Origin: Dromiciops gliroides
Taxonomy: Eukaryota; Chordata; Mammalia; Microbiotheria; Microbiotheriidae
DNA length: 64,000 nt
Assembly (NCBI RefSeq): GCF_019393635.1
Contig: NC_057861.1
Location: forward strand, 81,289,327-81,353,326
Reading direction: 5' to 3'
Below the pieces are notes generated by a model. The model ran no database searches. It saw nothing but the letters and a program-made list of their open reading frames with translations, and was not told the DNA's origin. The position numbers and the translations under genes were made by a program. Every line of letters starts with the position of its first letter. Within the stretch, counting starts at the first letter, position 1. Below are positions 22,523 to 33,864 of this stretch, piece by piece.

Positions 22523-23317
22523 TCTGATTCCCTTTTACTTCCTGGACTTTCCCTGAGGGGACACAGAGAAAGGAGGAGAGGCATGGCTCCTGTCCTTGAT
22601 GTGCCCCCTTGGTCAGAGAAGAAGACCCCAGCCGTGCCTCTTAGGAAGCATCTAATTAGAGCTGGGGAGAAAGAGAGAGGAAGGACTGGACACTGCCCTC
22701 AGGGAGCCACTAGTCCAGGGGAGACGGCACATCCCCTTCTCTTCTAGAAAGTTAAATATTCCCCTTTTCTGGCAATGTTCTGGGCCTCAGACATTCCCAG
22801 AGTCAGCAGAGACCACCATATTTCTCCCATTAAGTTTCATTCTTTGTCTTTGTCTTTTGGCCTGTGTGCTGTCTGTCTGTCTGTCTCTTCTTTTCCTCCC
22901 TCTCTCTAGAGGTCAATCCACCCTTAAGGGACATTAGGAGCCTATGGCTTCTTTCCAGAGAGGTTGTGTGTATCTGGATCTGTCTCTTCAGTGTGCAGGG
23001 TCCTCAGGGACATCTCTAGAGGATGTCAGGGGCTCATTGGATTTCTAGGAGGAATGAGGGATGGAGCCTGAGCCGAGTGTGGTCTCTCCCTTCCCCTCTC
23101 CCTCAGACACTGACAAACCCTTCAGTTTGCCCACAGGATCACACATACTTTTGGCCCATAATCCCTCACACACATCTTGTTCTCTTGTTTTCTTGCATGT
23201 ATGTGGTTTCACCCACTCCCGCATACACTTGTGCCCAGGTACACACACATGCTCATGTGCTCACATAGGCACAAAAGGACTTAGTTTCTTCCCTTTACTG
23301 TATTACCAGTCTGTATT
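22523..23317. other. Low-repeat sequence 3' of the PSCA remnant, no gene recognised
   Basis: About 0.8 kb lacks clear repeats apart from a short CTGT run near 22,870 and CA-rich words at 23,235-23,260. The expected place for LY6K on the minus strand would be between here and THEM6, but no Ly6 cysteine pattern (CYxC or CC..D.CN) was found. It may hold 3' UTR or flanking sequence of the PSCA remnant. Confidence 0.4.
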
Positions 23318-23461
23318 TTTTTTTTTTGCAGGGCAATGAGGGTTAAGTGACTTGCCCAGGGTCACACCGATAGTAAGTGTCAAGTATCTGAGGCTGGAAT
23401 TGAACTCAGGTCCTCCTGAATCCAGGGCTGGTGCTTTATCCACTGTACCACCTAGCTGCCC
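23318..23461 (-). mobile_element. Marsupial SINE
   Basis: Full antisense copy from the T-run to 'tgtaccacctagctgccc'. Target duplication not clear. Confidence 0.88.
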
Positions 23462-23685
23462 ACAAGCCTTTATTTTCCTTGGACCCACTGTATGAAACAC
23501 TTCATCCTGAGACTCGTCTTCCTCTCCTTTCCCTATATGCCTTCCTCCCACACCCCAACTCCCATCCTCTGGACTCTGACCTTCCCCTGATTTTAACTGA
23601 AATATGGCAGGATAGGAATGGTGATGAGGGTGACAACATTTGTTAGAAATGTGTGGAGCAGACTGAGACTTGAGTCATCTCCCCC

Positions 23686-23947
23686 TTAAGAGCAGGAAGG
23701 AGCCAGGAGTACATAATTTTTCAGATGGAGGGGAAAGACTCTGTTAATCCCACAGGGTCCCTGAACAACACCACCCAAAACAGTCCCAGTATGGCTTAGG
23801 ATCACATGGGTAGGATGAAGGACATACACCCCATTGAAGTTACACCATCCATGCTGCAGCATGAGACATTCTGGGAATCTATTCCATAGTCCTGGGATAT
23901 CTCTTGGCAAAATTCCACACACTCCTTACTGATGAAGTCCAGGAAGC
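23686..23947 (-). pseudogene. PSCA: PSCA-like exon 3, frameshifted
   Basis: PSCA is a GPI-anchored Ly6/uPAR (three-finger) surface protein. Read on the minus strand after a good acceptor ('cccccacgtgctacag|G', exon from 23,947), this exon gives 'GFLDFISKECVEFCQEISQD', then a stretch ending 'NVSCC'. Human PSCA has ISK-x-C, SQDY and NITCC at the same places. The family motif CC..D.CN should follow. CC-S-M-D is in frame, but the C-N pair ('tgtaac', 23,839-23,844) is in the next frame, so one base is missing near 23,845. Unshifted, the frame ends at a TGA at 23,802. In the shifted frame a moderately hydrophobic C-terminus runs to a TAA at 23,686, where a GPI signal would be. The exon is in phase 1 with the exon 2 remnant. 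Another Ly6 paralogue is possible, but the match and the gene order favour PSCA. Confidence 0.82.
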
Positions 23948-24860
23948 CTGTAGCACGTGGGGGAGATGAGGGGCCAAGGAGAGCAGAGGGCAGCTGGGCT
24001 GAGGTTAACCAGAGCCCCACCAGAAAAGTCCAAACATGTGCCCCGCCCTAGACTATATCATCCTGGTGCAGTGTGGAGAGACTCAGAACCAAAGGATCAG
24101 AGGTTGAGAAGGACCCAAACCTACTCCAGTCCATCACCAAGGAAGAGTCCCATACTGGACAAGTGCTCATCTATCCTTTGCTCAGAGACTTCACTGAGAA
24201 GGTTGTGCCCCACAACTCACTACCTCCCGAGGCAGCCCTAGTACACTTTAGGATCGCTCTGCTTATTGGCAAGTTGTTCTGGATGTCAAGCCTAATTTTG
24301 GTTCTTTTCAGCTTCTATCAGGCCTGTGCTCTGGGGTCAAACATGACAAATCTAATTTCTCTACTAGAGACATTTCCTGCCACCAACGTCCTTGGCACAT
24401 TCAAATAGCTCCACACCAGAAGCTGATTAACATTTTCTCAGTGGAAATGTCTTTAAAGAAGAAGCATGAACATCTGCTCTGCCACTGCACCCTAAGGACC
24501 AGGCAACCTTTCAATCTGATTTGCAACTGAAACTTTCCATATGTGTTGTTTCCCCCATTAGACCATGAGTGCCTGGAGAGCAGAAGCTTTGCTATTTGTG
24601 TGCCTAGGGCAGGGCTTTGCATAGAATAAGTGCTAAATTAATGCTTAACTCATTCATTCATTCACATGACATTGTAGCTATTCAAATAATTGAAGATAGC
24701 TATCATACACGAAGACCTAAGTTTTAATCCTTCCTCAAATTCATACTAGCTGTGTGAGTCTGCATAAATTATTTGACCTCTCTCAATCTCAATTTCATCA
24801 TCAGTAAAATGGCAATGACAATAGTGTCTGCCTAGGACACAATAAGAACTTAATAAATGC
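23948..24860. other. PSCA remnant intron 2, proximal part, with old repeats
   Basis: 24,225-24,410 has CR1/L3-like phrases in antisense ('tggatgtcaagcctaatttt'). 24,540-24,660 is an L2 3' end ('ttagaccatgagtgcctgga', 'gcatagaataagtgctaaat'). 24,680-24,860 is a plus-strand MIR ('gctgtgtgagtctgcataaa'). Confidence 0.55.
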
Positions 24861-24861
24861 C

Positions 24862-25176
24862 CTATTGATCTATCAATCTATCTATCATCAATCATACATT
24901 TATCTCTCTATCTCTCTTCATCATCACCTATCATCTATCAATCTATCAATCATCAATCAATCATCCTTTACTTATGTTTCTATCATTAACCTATTAATCT
25001 ATCAATCTATCAGTCTATCTATCTCTATCATCTATCAATCAATCTATTATCTATCTACCTATCTCTATCATCATCTATCAATATATCAATCATCAATCAA
25101 TCTTTCATCCATCACTTATGTTTCTATCATCAACCTATTAATCTATCAGTCTATCTCTATCATCTATCAATCAATC

Positions 25177-25235
<59 letters not shown>

Positions 25236-25258
25236 TATCTACCTACCTACCTACATGT
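24862..25258 (+). repeat. Imperfect (ATCT)/(ATCA) microsatellite
   Basis: About 400 bp of tetranucleotide words (atct, atca, ctat) in changing order, with (CT)n at about 25,181-25,215 and (AT)n at about 25,216-25,233. The 139-codon frame here is an artefact. Confidence 0.95.
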
Positions 25259-25329
25259 CTATCCATCTCATAGGGTTGGTATAAGGATCAAATAAATGGA
25301 GATGATATTATTAGTACTTTGTAAATCTT

Positions 25330-25479
25330 TTTTTTTTTTTTTTTAGTGAGGCAATCTGGGTTAAGTGACTTGCCCAGGGTCACACAGCTAGTAAGTGTTG
25401 TGTCTGAGGCTGGATTTGAACTTAGGTCCTCCCGAATCAAAGGCCAGTGCTCTATCCAAGGTGCCACCTAGCTGCCCCA
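25330..25479 (-). mobile_element. Marsupial SINE with target duplication
   Basis: Full antisense copy in a MIR tail. Duplication 'gtactttgtaaatctt' / 'gtgctttgtaaatctt' at 25,314-25,329 and 25,480-25,495. Confidence 0.92.
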
Positions 25480-25869
25480 GTGCTTTGTAAATCTTAGAGC
25501 ATACGATGATGATGTGTTGATGTTCAGTCCCCCTAACCCCCATCTTCTCTTTCCCAAACGAAGCATCCTCACTAAAACAAAAACAACTCATCTTCATGCA
25601 GCATGAACTTGAAGCCTTCCACTGTTCTCATTGCTGTTCCTTTTGATGATTCTAGCTTATCAAAGTGTTTATCAGGTTTGGCATCAAGAATTGTCTGCCT
25701 TGCTCCATTTGTGTTATGACCAGAACAGAGTACAGAGGGACTGCCACCTCCTAGTCCTGGATACTCTGCCTCTCAGAGCACACATGTGACTCATTGATTT
25801 TGCAGTCTATTAAAAAGCCCCAAATCTTTTTTTCTTTCTTTTCTTTTTTTTTCAAAAGACTGATCTTGG

Positions 25870-26011
25870 CGGCGGCTAGGTGGTGCAGTGGATAAAGCAC
25901 TGGCCCTGGATTCAGGAGGACCTGAGTTCAAATCCAGCCTCAGACACTTAACACTTACTAGCTGTGTGACCTGGGCAAGTCACTTAACCCTCATTGCCCT
26001 GCCCCCCCCAA
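25870..26011 (+). mobile_element. Marsupial SINE in the CR1/L3 relic
   Basis: Full copy, head 'ggcggctaggtggtgcagtg', short C/A-rich tail. One base of 'gaccctggg' is missing ('gacctggg'). Confidence 0.9.
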
Positions 26012-26076
26012 AATATCTTAATGGCAGCTTTTACATTTATTCCTATCAAATCCTATCTTATAAGAGTTGATCCAAG

Positions 26077-26235
26077 GGGCAGCTAGATGGCCCAGTGGAT
26101 AGAGCACCGGCCCTGGATTCAGGAGTACCTGGATTCAGGAGTTCAAATCTGACCTCAAACACTTAACACTTACTAGCTGTGTGACCCTGGGCAAAGTCAC
26201 TTAACCCCAATTGCCCAGCAAAAAAAAAAAAAAAG
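26077..26235 (+). mobile_element. Marsupial SINE with small internal duplication
   Basis: Full copy. 'attcaggagtacctgg' is followed again by 'attcaggagttc', a local duplication. Approximate target duplication 'aagagttgatcca' / 'aagaattgatcca' at 26,060-26,072 and 26,233-26,245. Confidence 0.88.
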
Positions 26236-26458
26236 AATTGATCCAATTTTCGAACCTGGTAAGAACTTTTGGAATTCTGACCCATAGGACCAGTGTCTCA
26301 ACTATGCTTCCCAGCTTTGTGTTGTCTTGAAACTCATAAGCATGCCACCTATCCCTTTATGCAAGTCGTTGATTAAAATATTAAATATTACATAAGGCCA
26401 AGAACAAATTCCTGAGGCATCCCTTCCAAACTGCCATTGAACAATGAATAACTTTGGT

Positions 26459-26706
26459 TGGGGCATATGGATGACACAGTAGATAGAGCGCTGGACCTGG
26501 AGTCAGGAAGACCTGAGTTCAGTTCTGGCCTTAGATACTTTCTAACTGTGTGAGTCTGAACAAGTCGCTTAACTTCTGTTTGCCTCAGTTTCCTCATCTG
26601 TAACATAGGGATAATAACAGCGTTCACCTCTCAGAGTTGTTCTGATGATCAAATGAGATCATAATTGTACATCTCTTACTGGCACACAGCAAGTGCTACA
26701 TAAATG

Positions 26707-26749
<43 letters not shown>

Positions 26750-26755
26750 GAGTCC
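26459..26755 (+). mobile_element. Full-length MIR/THER-type SINE ending in (ATT)n
   Basis: Head 'ggcatatggatgacacagta', core 'aactgtgtgagtctgaacaa', then 'cctcagtttcctcatctgta', the 3' end 'ctggcacacagcaagtgcta' and (ATT)n at 26,709-26,749. Confidence 0.88.
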
Positions 26756-27239
26756 AGTCATCCACCTAGTACTGGATGATCACTCAACCCATAGCTCTCC
26801 GTTTTTTCAGTAAGAATATCCTGAAAGACTTCACCAAGGACTTACTTTACCAAAATGTAGGCAAGCAGTATCTAATAGGATTCCTCTGCTCTGCCAGTCC
26901 AGTAACTCTGCCAAAAAAAAAAAAAAAAAAAGGAAATGAGGCTAGTATGGCATGACCTGTTCTGGATGAATCACACTGGAAGTTTGTGATGATGCTTCCA
27001 TTTTGAGAGGTTAATTATGTATTCTAAAAATTTTGTGTGGAATCAAAGTCTTGCTTGTTGGTCTATGGTATGTAGGCTCCATTCTCTTCCTTTCAGAAAA
27101 TAAATCAGGAGAATATTTGCCCTTCCCTTATCCTGTCAGACCTCTCCATTTCATTATGATCTTTCATAGATAACTAGTAATCATGGGTGCCAATTCATTC
27201 ACCCTGGGATGACAAAATCAACAAGACCAGCTATGATCC

Positions 27240-27450
27240 TCCCAAGGATCTTAGAATATTAGAGCTGGGAGAAACCTTAGAACACAGGACATAGAAAGTC
27301 ACAGCTGGAATAGGTCTTAGAGCATAGCACATGGACTGTAAGTTAGTAGGATCTTTGGAACATTGATCATAAAATATCAGAACTGGATGGGACCTTGAAA
27401 TATAGACCATAAGAGCTGAGAGGGACCTTAGCATCACCTAGTCATACGAT
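27240..27450 (-). repeat. Decayed tandem units (CR1/L3-tail-like)
   Basis: About five units of roughly 35-45 bp with 'ttagagctgggagaaacctt', 'gtcacagctggaataggtct', 'atcagaactggatgggacct'. On the minus strand they match the unit at 1,140-1,330. Confidence 0.6.
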
Positions 27451-27479
27451 AATAGTCAATAGGATGATAACATTTTGAA

Positions 27480-27716
27480 TAGAGGTTCTTAACCTGGAGT
27501 CCCTGGACCCCTTGATTTGGGATTAGAGAAGACATCAGGATGCATGAACATAGATGGAAAAAATAATTAAATGATCATTTTCACTAACCTTTGGTTTTCT
27601 TTGTAAACTCTGGATTTTATTTTATGTATTTAAAAGCATTCTAAGAAGGGGTCCACGTGTGGTCATTCAATGGCCAAAAAGGTAGCTGGTAAAAAATGGT
27701 TAAGAATCCCTGATTT
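27480..27716 (+). mobile_element. MER5-like hAT element
   Basis: Opposed ends 'agaggttcttaacctgga' and 'ggttaagaatccctga' with interior 'ttttcactaacctttggttt' and 'attctaagaaggggtccacg', as in MER5-type non-autonomous hAT elements. Confidence 0.8.
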
Positions 27717-29280
27717 AGAGTTATAAGGACCTTTAGAGATCTTATGGTCCAACTCCCTTATTTTACAAAGCAGGGGAAACTGAGACCAAAGATTGTGAAA
27801 TGACTTTCCCATAGTCACCATTACAAGGAAGTAGCTGAACTGAGTAGAGCCCAGGTGTTCTTGACTCCAAGTCACCAACCATACTTTTATAGATTGTAGA
27901 TTTAGAGGTAGAAGGGATTTTAGAGGCCACTGGATCCAACCTTTTCATTTCACATTATGAGGAAACATAAGCTAAGAGGGGTTAAGTGACTTGTCCAGAG
28001 TGTCAGTATCTGTATTAGGATTTGAACTCAGGTCTTTCTGACTCCAAGCCCAGCACTCCTGGACCACCTACCTGCCTCCATTCCTGTGTACCTCTGCAAG
28101 CCCCAGACCATGGAATACAGCTGATACAGGCTGTGAGACCAGGAGCCATAAGACCATAAGATGTAGTGGCAGCAGGGGTCTTCTATATGATCTAACTGTA
28201 TCCGAAACTCAGAGATATGCCCAGAGTCACATGGGAAATAGTTGTGCTGGAGGTCAGGGAGGAGAGCCAGGACTGAGCCTCAGAACTGAGGCTAGCTAGT
28301 GGACCAGTCCTAGCTGGAGAGAGAATGGGGGCTAGCCACACAGGTTGCTTTTGAGGATGCTAGGAAGAAATGGGCCTTTTCTCTTACGTCTGATTCAATT
28401 TAGGAAGTGCACATGCTTGGTCTACATGTTCATACAGTGCAGTATACACACTGCACTGTGTTCCTCTGATGAGAGAGGTGTGCCGAGCCTATGACCCTAG
28501 GGGAATCTGCAGAGGTGGGAGGCTGGGCATAGTAGCCAAGATGGCAAATTCCCATGGAGTGGAGACAGACTCAGTACCATTTGACCCCATGGGGCAGAAG
28601 TAGTACAGATGACTAGAGGCTGCCAAGGGGGCAGAGTTTTACTCATAGAATCATAGAGCCAACTTGGAATGGACTTGAGAACTCATTTAGTCTAACCCTC
28701 TAATTTTAGAGTTGAGGACACTGGGGTACAATGAGGCAGAGTAACTTTCCAGAGTACACAAATAATAGCAGAAATGGAATTTGAACCCATGACTTCTGTC
28801 TCCAAAATTGACACTTCATTATGCCAGGCTTCTTTCCCACTGCATTCCTGTTCCTTACAAGGAAAAACTTCATAACAATTAGAGCTGCCTCGTTGTAGAA
28901 GGGATCGCTTCAGGAGGTAGTGGATTCCCCATTACTAGAGGACAGGACAGCTACTTGTTGGCTACTTGCAGAGGGATGACTCCTTGGGTACAGGTTGGCA
29001 GCCTCTAAGATTCTCTGATCAATCACTCATCTGCTCTGTGACTAGCAGAAGCTCCCCAGACCTTGTATTTTAAAAAAAATATTGGAAGGGTTTATATTTT
29101 CCTCTAAAAATAGTAAAACATCTTGAAGAAACAGCTTCTGGCTAGGGCTTCCTAAGGGCAGAATGAGCTCATGAGGATGGAAATGTCAGTAAGAATGAGA
29201 GAGGGAAATAAAGAAGGAGAGATGTTTCCCAAGAGCTGGGGCAGAGGACAGGGAAAGCAGGTGTTATCAGTTTACAGAGG
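27717..29280. repeat. MIR and CR1/L3-tail remnants, otherwise unassigned
   Basis: Antisense MIR-type pieces lie at 27,720-27,880, 27,890-28,075 and 28,660-28,830. 28,870-29,030 resembles a CR1/L3 3' end ('agagctgcctcgttgtagaa', 'gctacttgcagagggatgac'). 28,080-28,650 shows no recognised element or gene. Confidence 0.55.
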
Positions 29281-29289
29281 AATTGTTAA

Positions 29290-31130
29290 TGAACCCTACC
29301 CAATTGAAGCTGGAAGATTGTTACATCACAGTTCCCCTTTGTCCCCATGATCTTTGATTCTATGCATTTTATGTGAAATAATTCTTTAGGTCTGTGGGAC
29401 TAGGTTCCCACTATTCTGTGGCTCTAACATCTGGGAGCTTGCCCTTTTAAATTCCTTTTTATCTAATGGCTCCTGCCTTGCTGCCTATAAAAATACCCAT
29501 ATGTTACCCTTCCTACAAAATCAAAACCAAAAAATGACCTTTTCCCTTAACCTAGCCTTTCCCTCAAGTTAATGTCCTAGGGTTCTGCTGTCTTACAGTC
29601 CAACTCCTAGAAAAAAATACGCCTTTCATCTACCTTCACCTTTTAACCCCCTTCAATCCCACCAGTCCACTAAAACTGCTCTCATAAAGGTTGCCAAAGA
29701 TCTCTATTTCTAATTCTAAGGTCCCTTTTTTCAGTATTCGTGGTTCTTGACTTCTCTCAGTTTGAGGATGCTTTTCTCCTGAATACGACTGAACAGGACT
29801 TCTTCCTGGTTCTCTTCCTATAGGTCTGACCACTCCTTCTCAGTCTTCTTTGATGGACTTCACTCATTTCCCCACCTCTTACCTGTGGATCTATCCCCAG
29901 GGCTCTCCTCTTGCTAAGCTCTTCTGGAGATCTAATCAGCTTCAATGAATTCAGTTATTACCTTGATTCAAATGATACCCAGGTCTATCTTGTCTTTGTC
30001 TCTCTTCTAAGCTCCAGTTCCCCATCACCCGATGCCTGCTGGGCATCTCAAAGTCAACACACTCACTGTAGAACTCATTATCTTTCCCTCTTCCTAATGT
30101 TCTTATTTCTGTTGAGAGCATTATTGTTCTTCCTGTCACCCAAGTTCACAACCTCAGAGCCATCCTTGACTATTCACCCTCTATTACGATCCATAGCCAA
30201 TTATTTATAAATTCTACTTCTGAACCATCTCTCACATCCATACCTTTCTCTCCTATCACAGAGCCCATTATTGCTAATTGAGGCTGTTTTCATCTCCCAC
30301 CTCGACTATTGTAGTAGTCTTCTAATTGATCTCCCTGCTTTTTATCTCCCCTCTGCTACCAAATTGTCTTTCCTAAATGACAAGCCTTGTCTAGGTTACT
30401 CCTCTGCTGAAGAAGCTTCTGTAGCTCCCTATTTCTTCTAGGACAAAATCCAGAATCATGTGTTGGACATTTGAAGCTCTTTGTGATTTGACTCCAATCT
30501 ATCTTTCCAGACTGATTTCACATTGCTTCCCTTAAGACACAAAACCTTCTAGCCAAGTTGGCCTTCTTGCTGTTCTTCATATATGATAGTCCATTTCTCA
30601 CCATGTCTGTACCTTTGTACTTGTTGTCCCTCGTACCTCCAATATTCTCCCTGTTTACCTCCCCCTTTTGGAACCCCAAGTTTCATTCAGGTTTCTTCCT
30701 ACACAAAGCCCTTCTTGATCATCTCAGTTGTTGGTGGTCTCCCATTTCCAATTGCTTTATAGATCATAGATTTAAGAGCTACAAAGAGACCTTAGAGAAT
30801 ATCTAATCCAACCCCTTCATTTTAAAGATTAGGAAACTGAGGCCCAGAGATGTTAAGTGACTTATCCAGATACTCCGGATAGGAAATGACAGAACTGGGA
30901 TTTGAATATGGGTCACTTAGTTCCAAATCCAGAGCTCTCTCCATGGCTCCATTTTGAAATCACTTATTTGTGTGTATACCATCCCCTCCCTCCCCTCCTT
31001 CTAATGGAATGTGAGCTCCTTCCATCCTCAACAGCAAAGGCTGTTTCATTTTTTTTGCCTTTATATACCCAACATCTAGCCCAATGTCTGGCGTGTACTA
31101 AGTAGGTGTTTCATTAATGCTGCTTGATTG
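29290..31130 (+). mobile_element. L2 LINE relic, plus sense, long
   Basis: L2 3' half in order: 'tttgatggacttcactcatt', 'gatgcctgctgggcatctca', 'agccatccttgactattcac', 'ctcgactattgtagtagtct', 'atttgaagctctttgtgatt', 'tacacaaagcccttcttgat', 'ccaatgtctggcgtgtacta', end 'taatgctgcttgattgattc'. A MIR is inserted at 30,765-30,955. Reading frames in it are broken. Confidence 0.75.
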
Positions 31131-31139
31131 ATTCTTCGA

Positions 31140-31990
31140 TTCTCTGGGTTCTAAGATTCCAAGGTTCTATGCATCATAGGATTACAGAGCTAGAGCTAAA
31201 AGGGATGTCTGAGGCCATCTAGTCCAACCCTGTCATTTTCCAGTTGAGGAGACTGAGGCTGAAGGAGGTTAAGTGATCGACACAAGCTCACAGAGGCTAT
31301 CAGCATCAAAGGGAGGATTTGAACCCATATCCCTTGATTCTAGAACCAGTCCATTATGCTGTGGTTCTAAATGTTTTTGGTTCTGTGAATCTTTGGCTCT
31401 ACAGTTCAGATTTGGCTCCATATTCAGGATCCCTTTCCCATACTGTAAACCAGCCCCCTCCAATCAGTTAACTAGCATTGATAAAGTACTTATTATTCAC
31501 CAGGCACCGTGTTAAGGGTTGGGGGTACAAAGGAAAGCAAAAAGACAGTACCTGCCCTCAAGGAGTTTACATTTTAATGGGATAGGCAACATGTTTTAAA
31601 AAACACACAAAAACAACCTATATACAAATAGGATAGACTGGAATTTCTGAGGAAAGATATTAGTATGAAGGGGGACTAGGAAAGACTTTTTACAGAAAGT
31701 GGGATTTCATTTGGGACTTATAGGAAGTCAGGGAAGCCAGGAGATAGAGATAAGAAGGAAGATTACATTCCAGGCATGGTAGTAGCCACTGGAAATGCCC
31801 AGTGTCTGGAGATAGAGTATTTAGTGAGAAGGAGGCCCGAGTTCTTGGTCCCAGAGTACATGGGCAAGAATTAAGTGTTCTAAGACAGGGAAGGTAGGAG
31901 GGGGTCAGGTTATAAAGGGCTTTAAAAGGCAAAAAGGATTTTCTATCTGATTCTGGAGGTAATAGGAAGCTACCAGAGTTTATTGACTAA
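31140..31990 (+). repeat. MIR copy and ancient LINE-like repeat
   Basis: 31,150-31,375 is an antisense MIR/CR1-tail piece. 31,455-31,990 carries the widespread marsupial repeat with 'caccaggcaccgtgttaagg', 'ctgccctcaaggagtttaca', 'cattccaggcatggtagtag', 'gcatactcagacctgtactt'. Confidence 0.6.
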
Positions 31991-31999
31991 GCAGAGAGA

Positions 32000-32640
32000 G
32001 GGGCGATGGCATACTCAGACCTGTACTTCCCACAGCCTCCCTCTTGTGGTTTAGCTGACTCATTTGAGAGGGGCCACACCTGGCCCACCCTGAAGTTATG
32101 TATGCTACTGAGGTCAGAAGGAGAAACCTCTCCATAGGCAGTTTTTGAAGGACCTCCCCTTTTGGGGGTGGAAGATTGAATGCTTGCTGAGGGGAGTCTG
32201 AGTGGCTTCCAGAACACTGGCTCTTTTCTCTCTCCTCTGCCCTTTCTGGTGGCACAAGCAACTAGCAGACATCCCAGGTGTGGTGACTGAACACAAAAGC
32301 CTTGCATTCCTTTGAATTAGCTTAATTGGAAACAAGCTGGGGATTGTATAGACTTAGGCTAGAGCTAGGAGAATTTATTTGTATTTCTTTTTCCCTATTT
32401 CCTTATCTTTGATTTTTATTAATTTCACTTTTGTTGTTTAATTAATTCCCAAGTAATAAAATCTGATCCTTTTGTGGAAAAGAAGCTGTAAGGTTCCTTT
32501 CTTATTGGCCTGGGAGAAATATCTATAAAGGCAGTTCAGAGGGGAGGGAGCTTTGAACCTAGAGGTCCCTCATTATTTCTGGGACCCCAATATTTTGGCA
32601 AGTCACCCAATTAATTCTCCATATATTAAATTTGGCCCTC
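32000..32640 (+). mobile_element. Candidate retroviral LTR remnant
   Basis: The preceding repeat breaks off near 'cagacctgtacttcc'. What follows resembles an ERV LTR: 'gtgtggtgactgaacacaaa', an AATAAA at about 32,456 and a 3' part with 'gaccccaatattttggcaag'. Clear TG..CA borders and a target duplication were not found. Confidence 0.35.
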
Positions 32641-32684
32641 GCACTCTGTTGTCCTGGGAAGCTGGGAGGAATCTGAGCACTCAC

Positions 32685-32788
32685 CTATCTTTTCTGTGTT
32701 ACAGCTGACTTCTTCCTTATTACAGTTCTGTATGATTTGTAGTTGTCATTGCTGAAGACATCACTTCTGTAGCACTGTAGGGTGTCAC
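32685..32788 (-). pseudogene. PSCA: PSCA-like exon 2, frameshifted and missing cysteines
   Basis: On the minus strand a good acceptor ('cccttctgttggtcag|G', first exonic base 32,788) and a perfect donor ('AAGATAG|gtgagt', last exonic base 32,685) bound 104 nt in phase 1. It reads G-D-T-L-Q-C-Y-R-S, where human PSCA has G-T-A-L-L-C-Y-S-C, then 'DVFSNDNYKSY'. The second half, 'NCNKEEVSCNTEKI', matches human NCTQLGEQCWTARI position by position but lies in another frame. One base is missing near 32,728. Unshifted translation ends at a TAG at the exon end. Two disulfide cysteines are replaced (CYxC to CYRS; the C after S-N-x-D to Y). The length is right for PSCA exon 2 (35 codons with the base restored). 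It cannot encode a normal Ly6 fold. Confidence 0.85.
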
Positions 32789-33429
32789 CTGACCAACAGA
32801 AGGGATAAAGAGGGCCCGGGACTCAGCAGGAGCCTCCTTTACTACCCTCATTCCCATTCCTCCATCCCCAGGGCCCCAGCTCTTTGCCTATCATAGGGAG
32901 AAGTGGCCTCCATAGGGAGTCAGGACACCAAGATTCTAATTCCTGGCTCTATTATTCCTGAGAAAAGTCCTTTCTTCTCTCCGTGACTCAGTTTCTTTGT
33001 CAGATGTTGTTAGACTAGCTATTCTTTAAGGTTCTTTCCAACTCTGACATTTTATAATTTTAAGGTGCTTCATCCTAAATTATCAAAGATTCTGCAACTA
33101 GGTAGAGATGGGGGTGGGAATCAGGGAAGAGACACCTAAATCCTGAACTAGACCTCCTTCCTTGATTCTTCTAATCTTCTTTCCTCCTTCCCTCTGTCCC
33201 CATCTTTTCATCTTTTCCAGTGTCTGTCTTGTTTTGGGGTTTTTTTTTTTGCATCTCTCCCTCATCCTCTCTGTCTCTTTGTTTCCCTCTGTATAGATTT
33301 ACCCCTTCTCCCAATTTCTATTTGTCTCCTATGCCTCTCTGCCCTGCTGACTCTCTGTATGACTTCTGGTTTCTCTTCTAGACTCACAGAAAGTCAGAAC
33401 TGGAAGGAACCTTAAAGAGTGTACTGTTT
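32789..33429. other. PSCA remnant intron 1 (part), no other gene
   Basis: MIR-like words at 32,920-33,060. 33,170-33,360 is pyrimidine-rich. Nothing else recognised. Confidence 0.5.
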
Positions 33430-33596
33430 GGGGGCAGCTAGGTGGCGCAGTGGATAGAATTCAGCCCTGGATTCAGGAGGACCTGAGTTCAAATCTGGCC
33501 TCAGACACTTAACACTTACTAGCTGTGTGACCCTGGGCAAGTCACTTAACCCCAATTCCCTCACTAGAATAAATAAATAAATAAATATAATTTTTA
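33430..33596 (+). mobile_element. Marsupial SINE with tripled target word
   Basis: Full copy with (AAAT)n tail. Duplication 'aaagagtgtactgttt' at 33,414-33,429 and 33,597-33,612. A third diverged copy 'aaagtgtactgtt' follows an A-rich spacer at 33,625-33,637. Confidence 0.9.
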
Positions 33597-33864
33597 AAAG
33601 AGTGTACTGTTTAAAAATAAAACAAAGTGTACTGTTCCATACTCCCATTCAACAGGTGAAGAAGACAAAGCTCAGGATAAGAAGTGGCCTCTCCAAGGTT
33701 ACATATTGGAGCTGCCAGAACTAGAACTCAGACCCAGATCTCTTGGCTCTCATTCTGGTCCACCTCACATTGCTCCCATCTGTCCTCTTCTCTCTATGCC
33801 CATCTTTATGTTCTCATTTTTATGGATATCCAATTTATTTTCCAGTTGGATTTCCCCTCCTCAG

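Larger units (their letters stand above)
25600..27200 (-). mobile_element. CR1/L3 LINE relic, antisense, split by SINEs
   Basis: Interrupted antisense CR1/L3 phrases run in order: 'gttatgaccagaacagagta', 'cccagctttgtgttgtcttg', 'gccacctatccctttatgca', 'aaattcctgaggcatccctt', 'ccagtccagtaactctgcc', 'ggctagtatggcatgacctg', 'gaatatttgcccttccctta'. Three SINEs lie inside. This is one of the longer relics in the window. Confidence 0.75.

Noticed and set aside
24865-25284. 139-codon YQSIYHLS-type frame
   Set aside because: It translates an (ATCT)/(ATCA) microsatellite.
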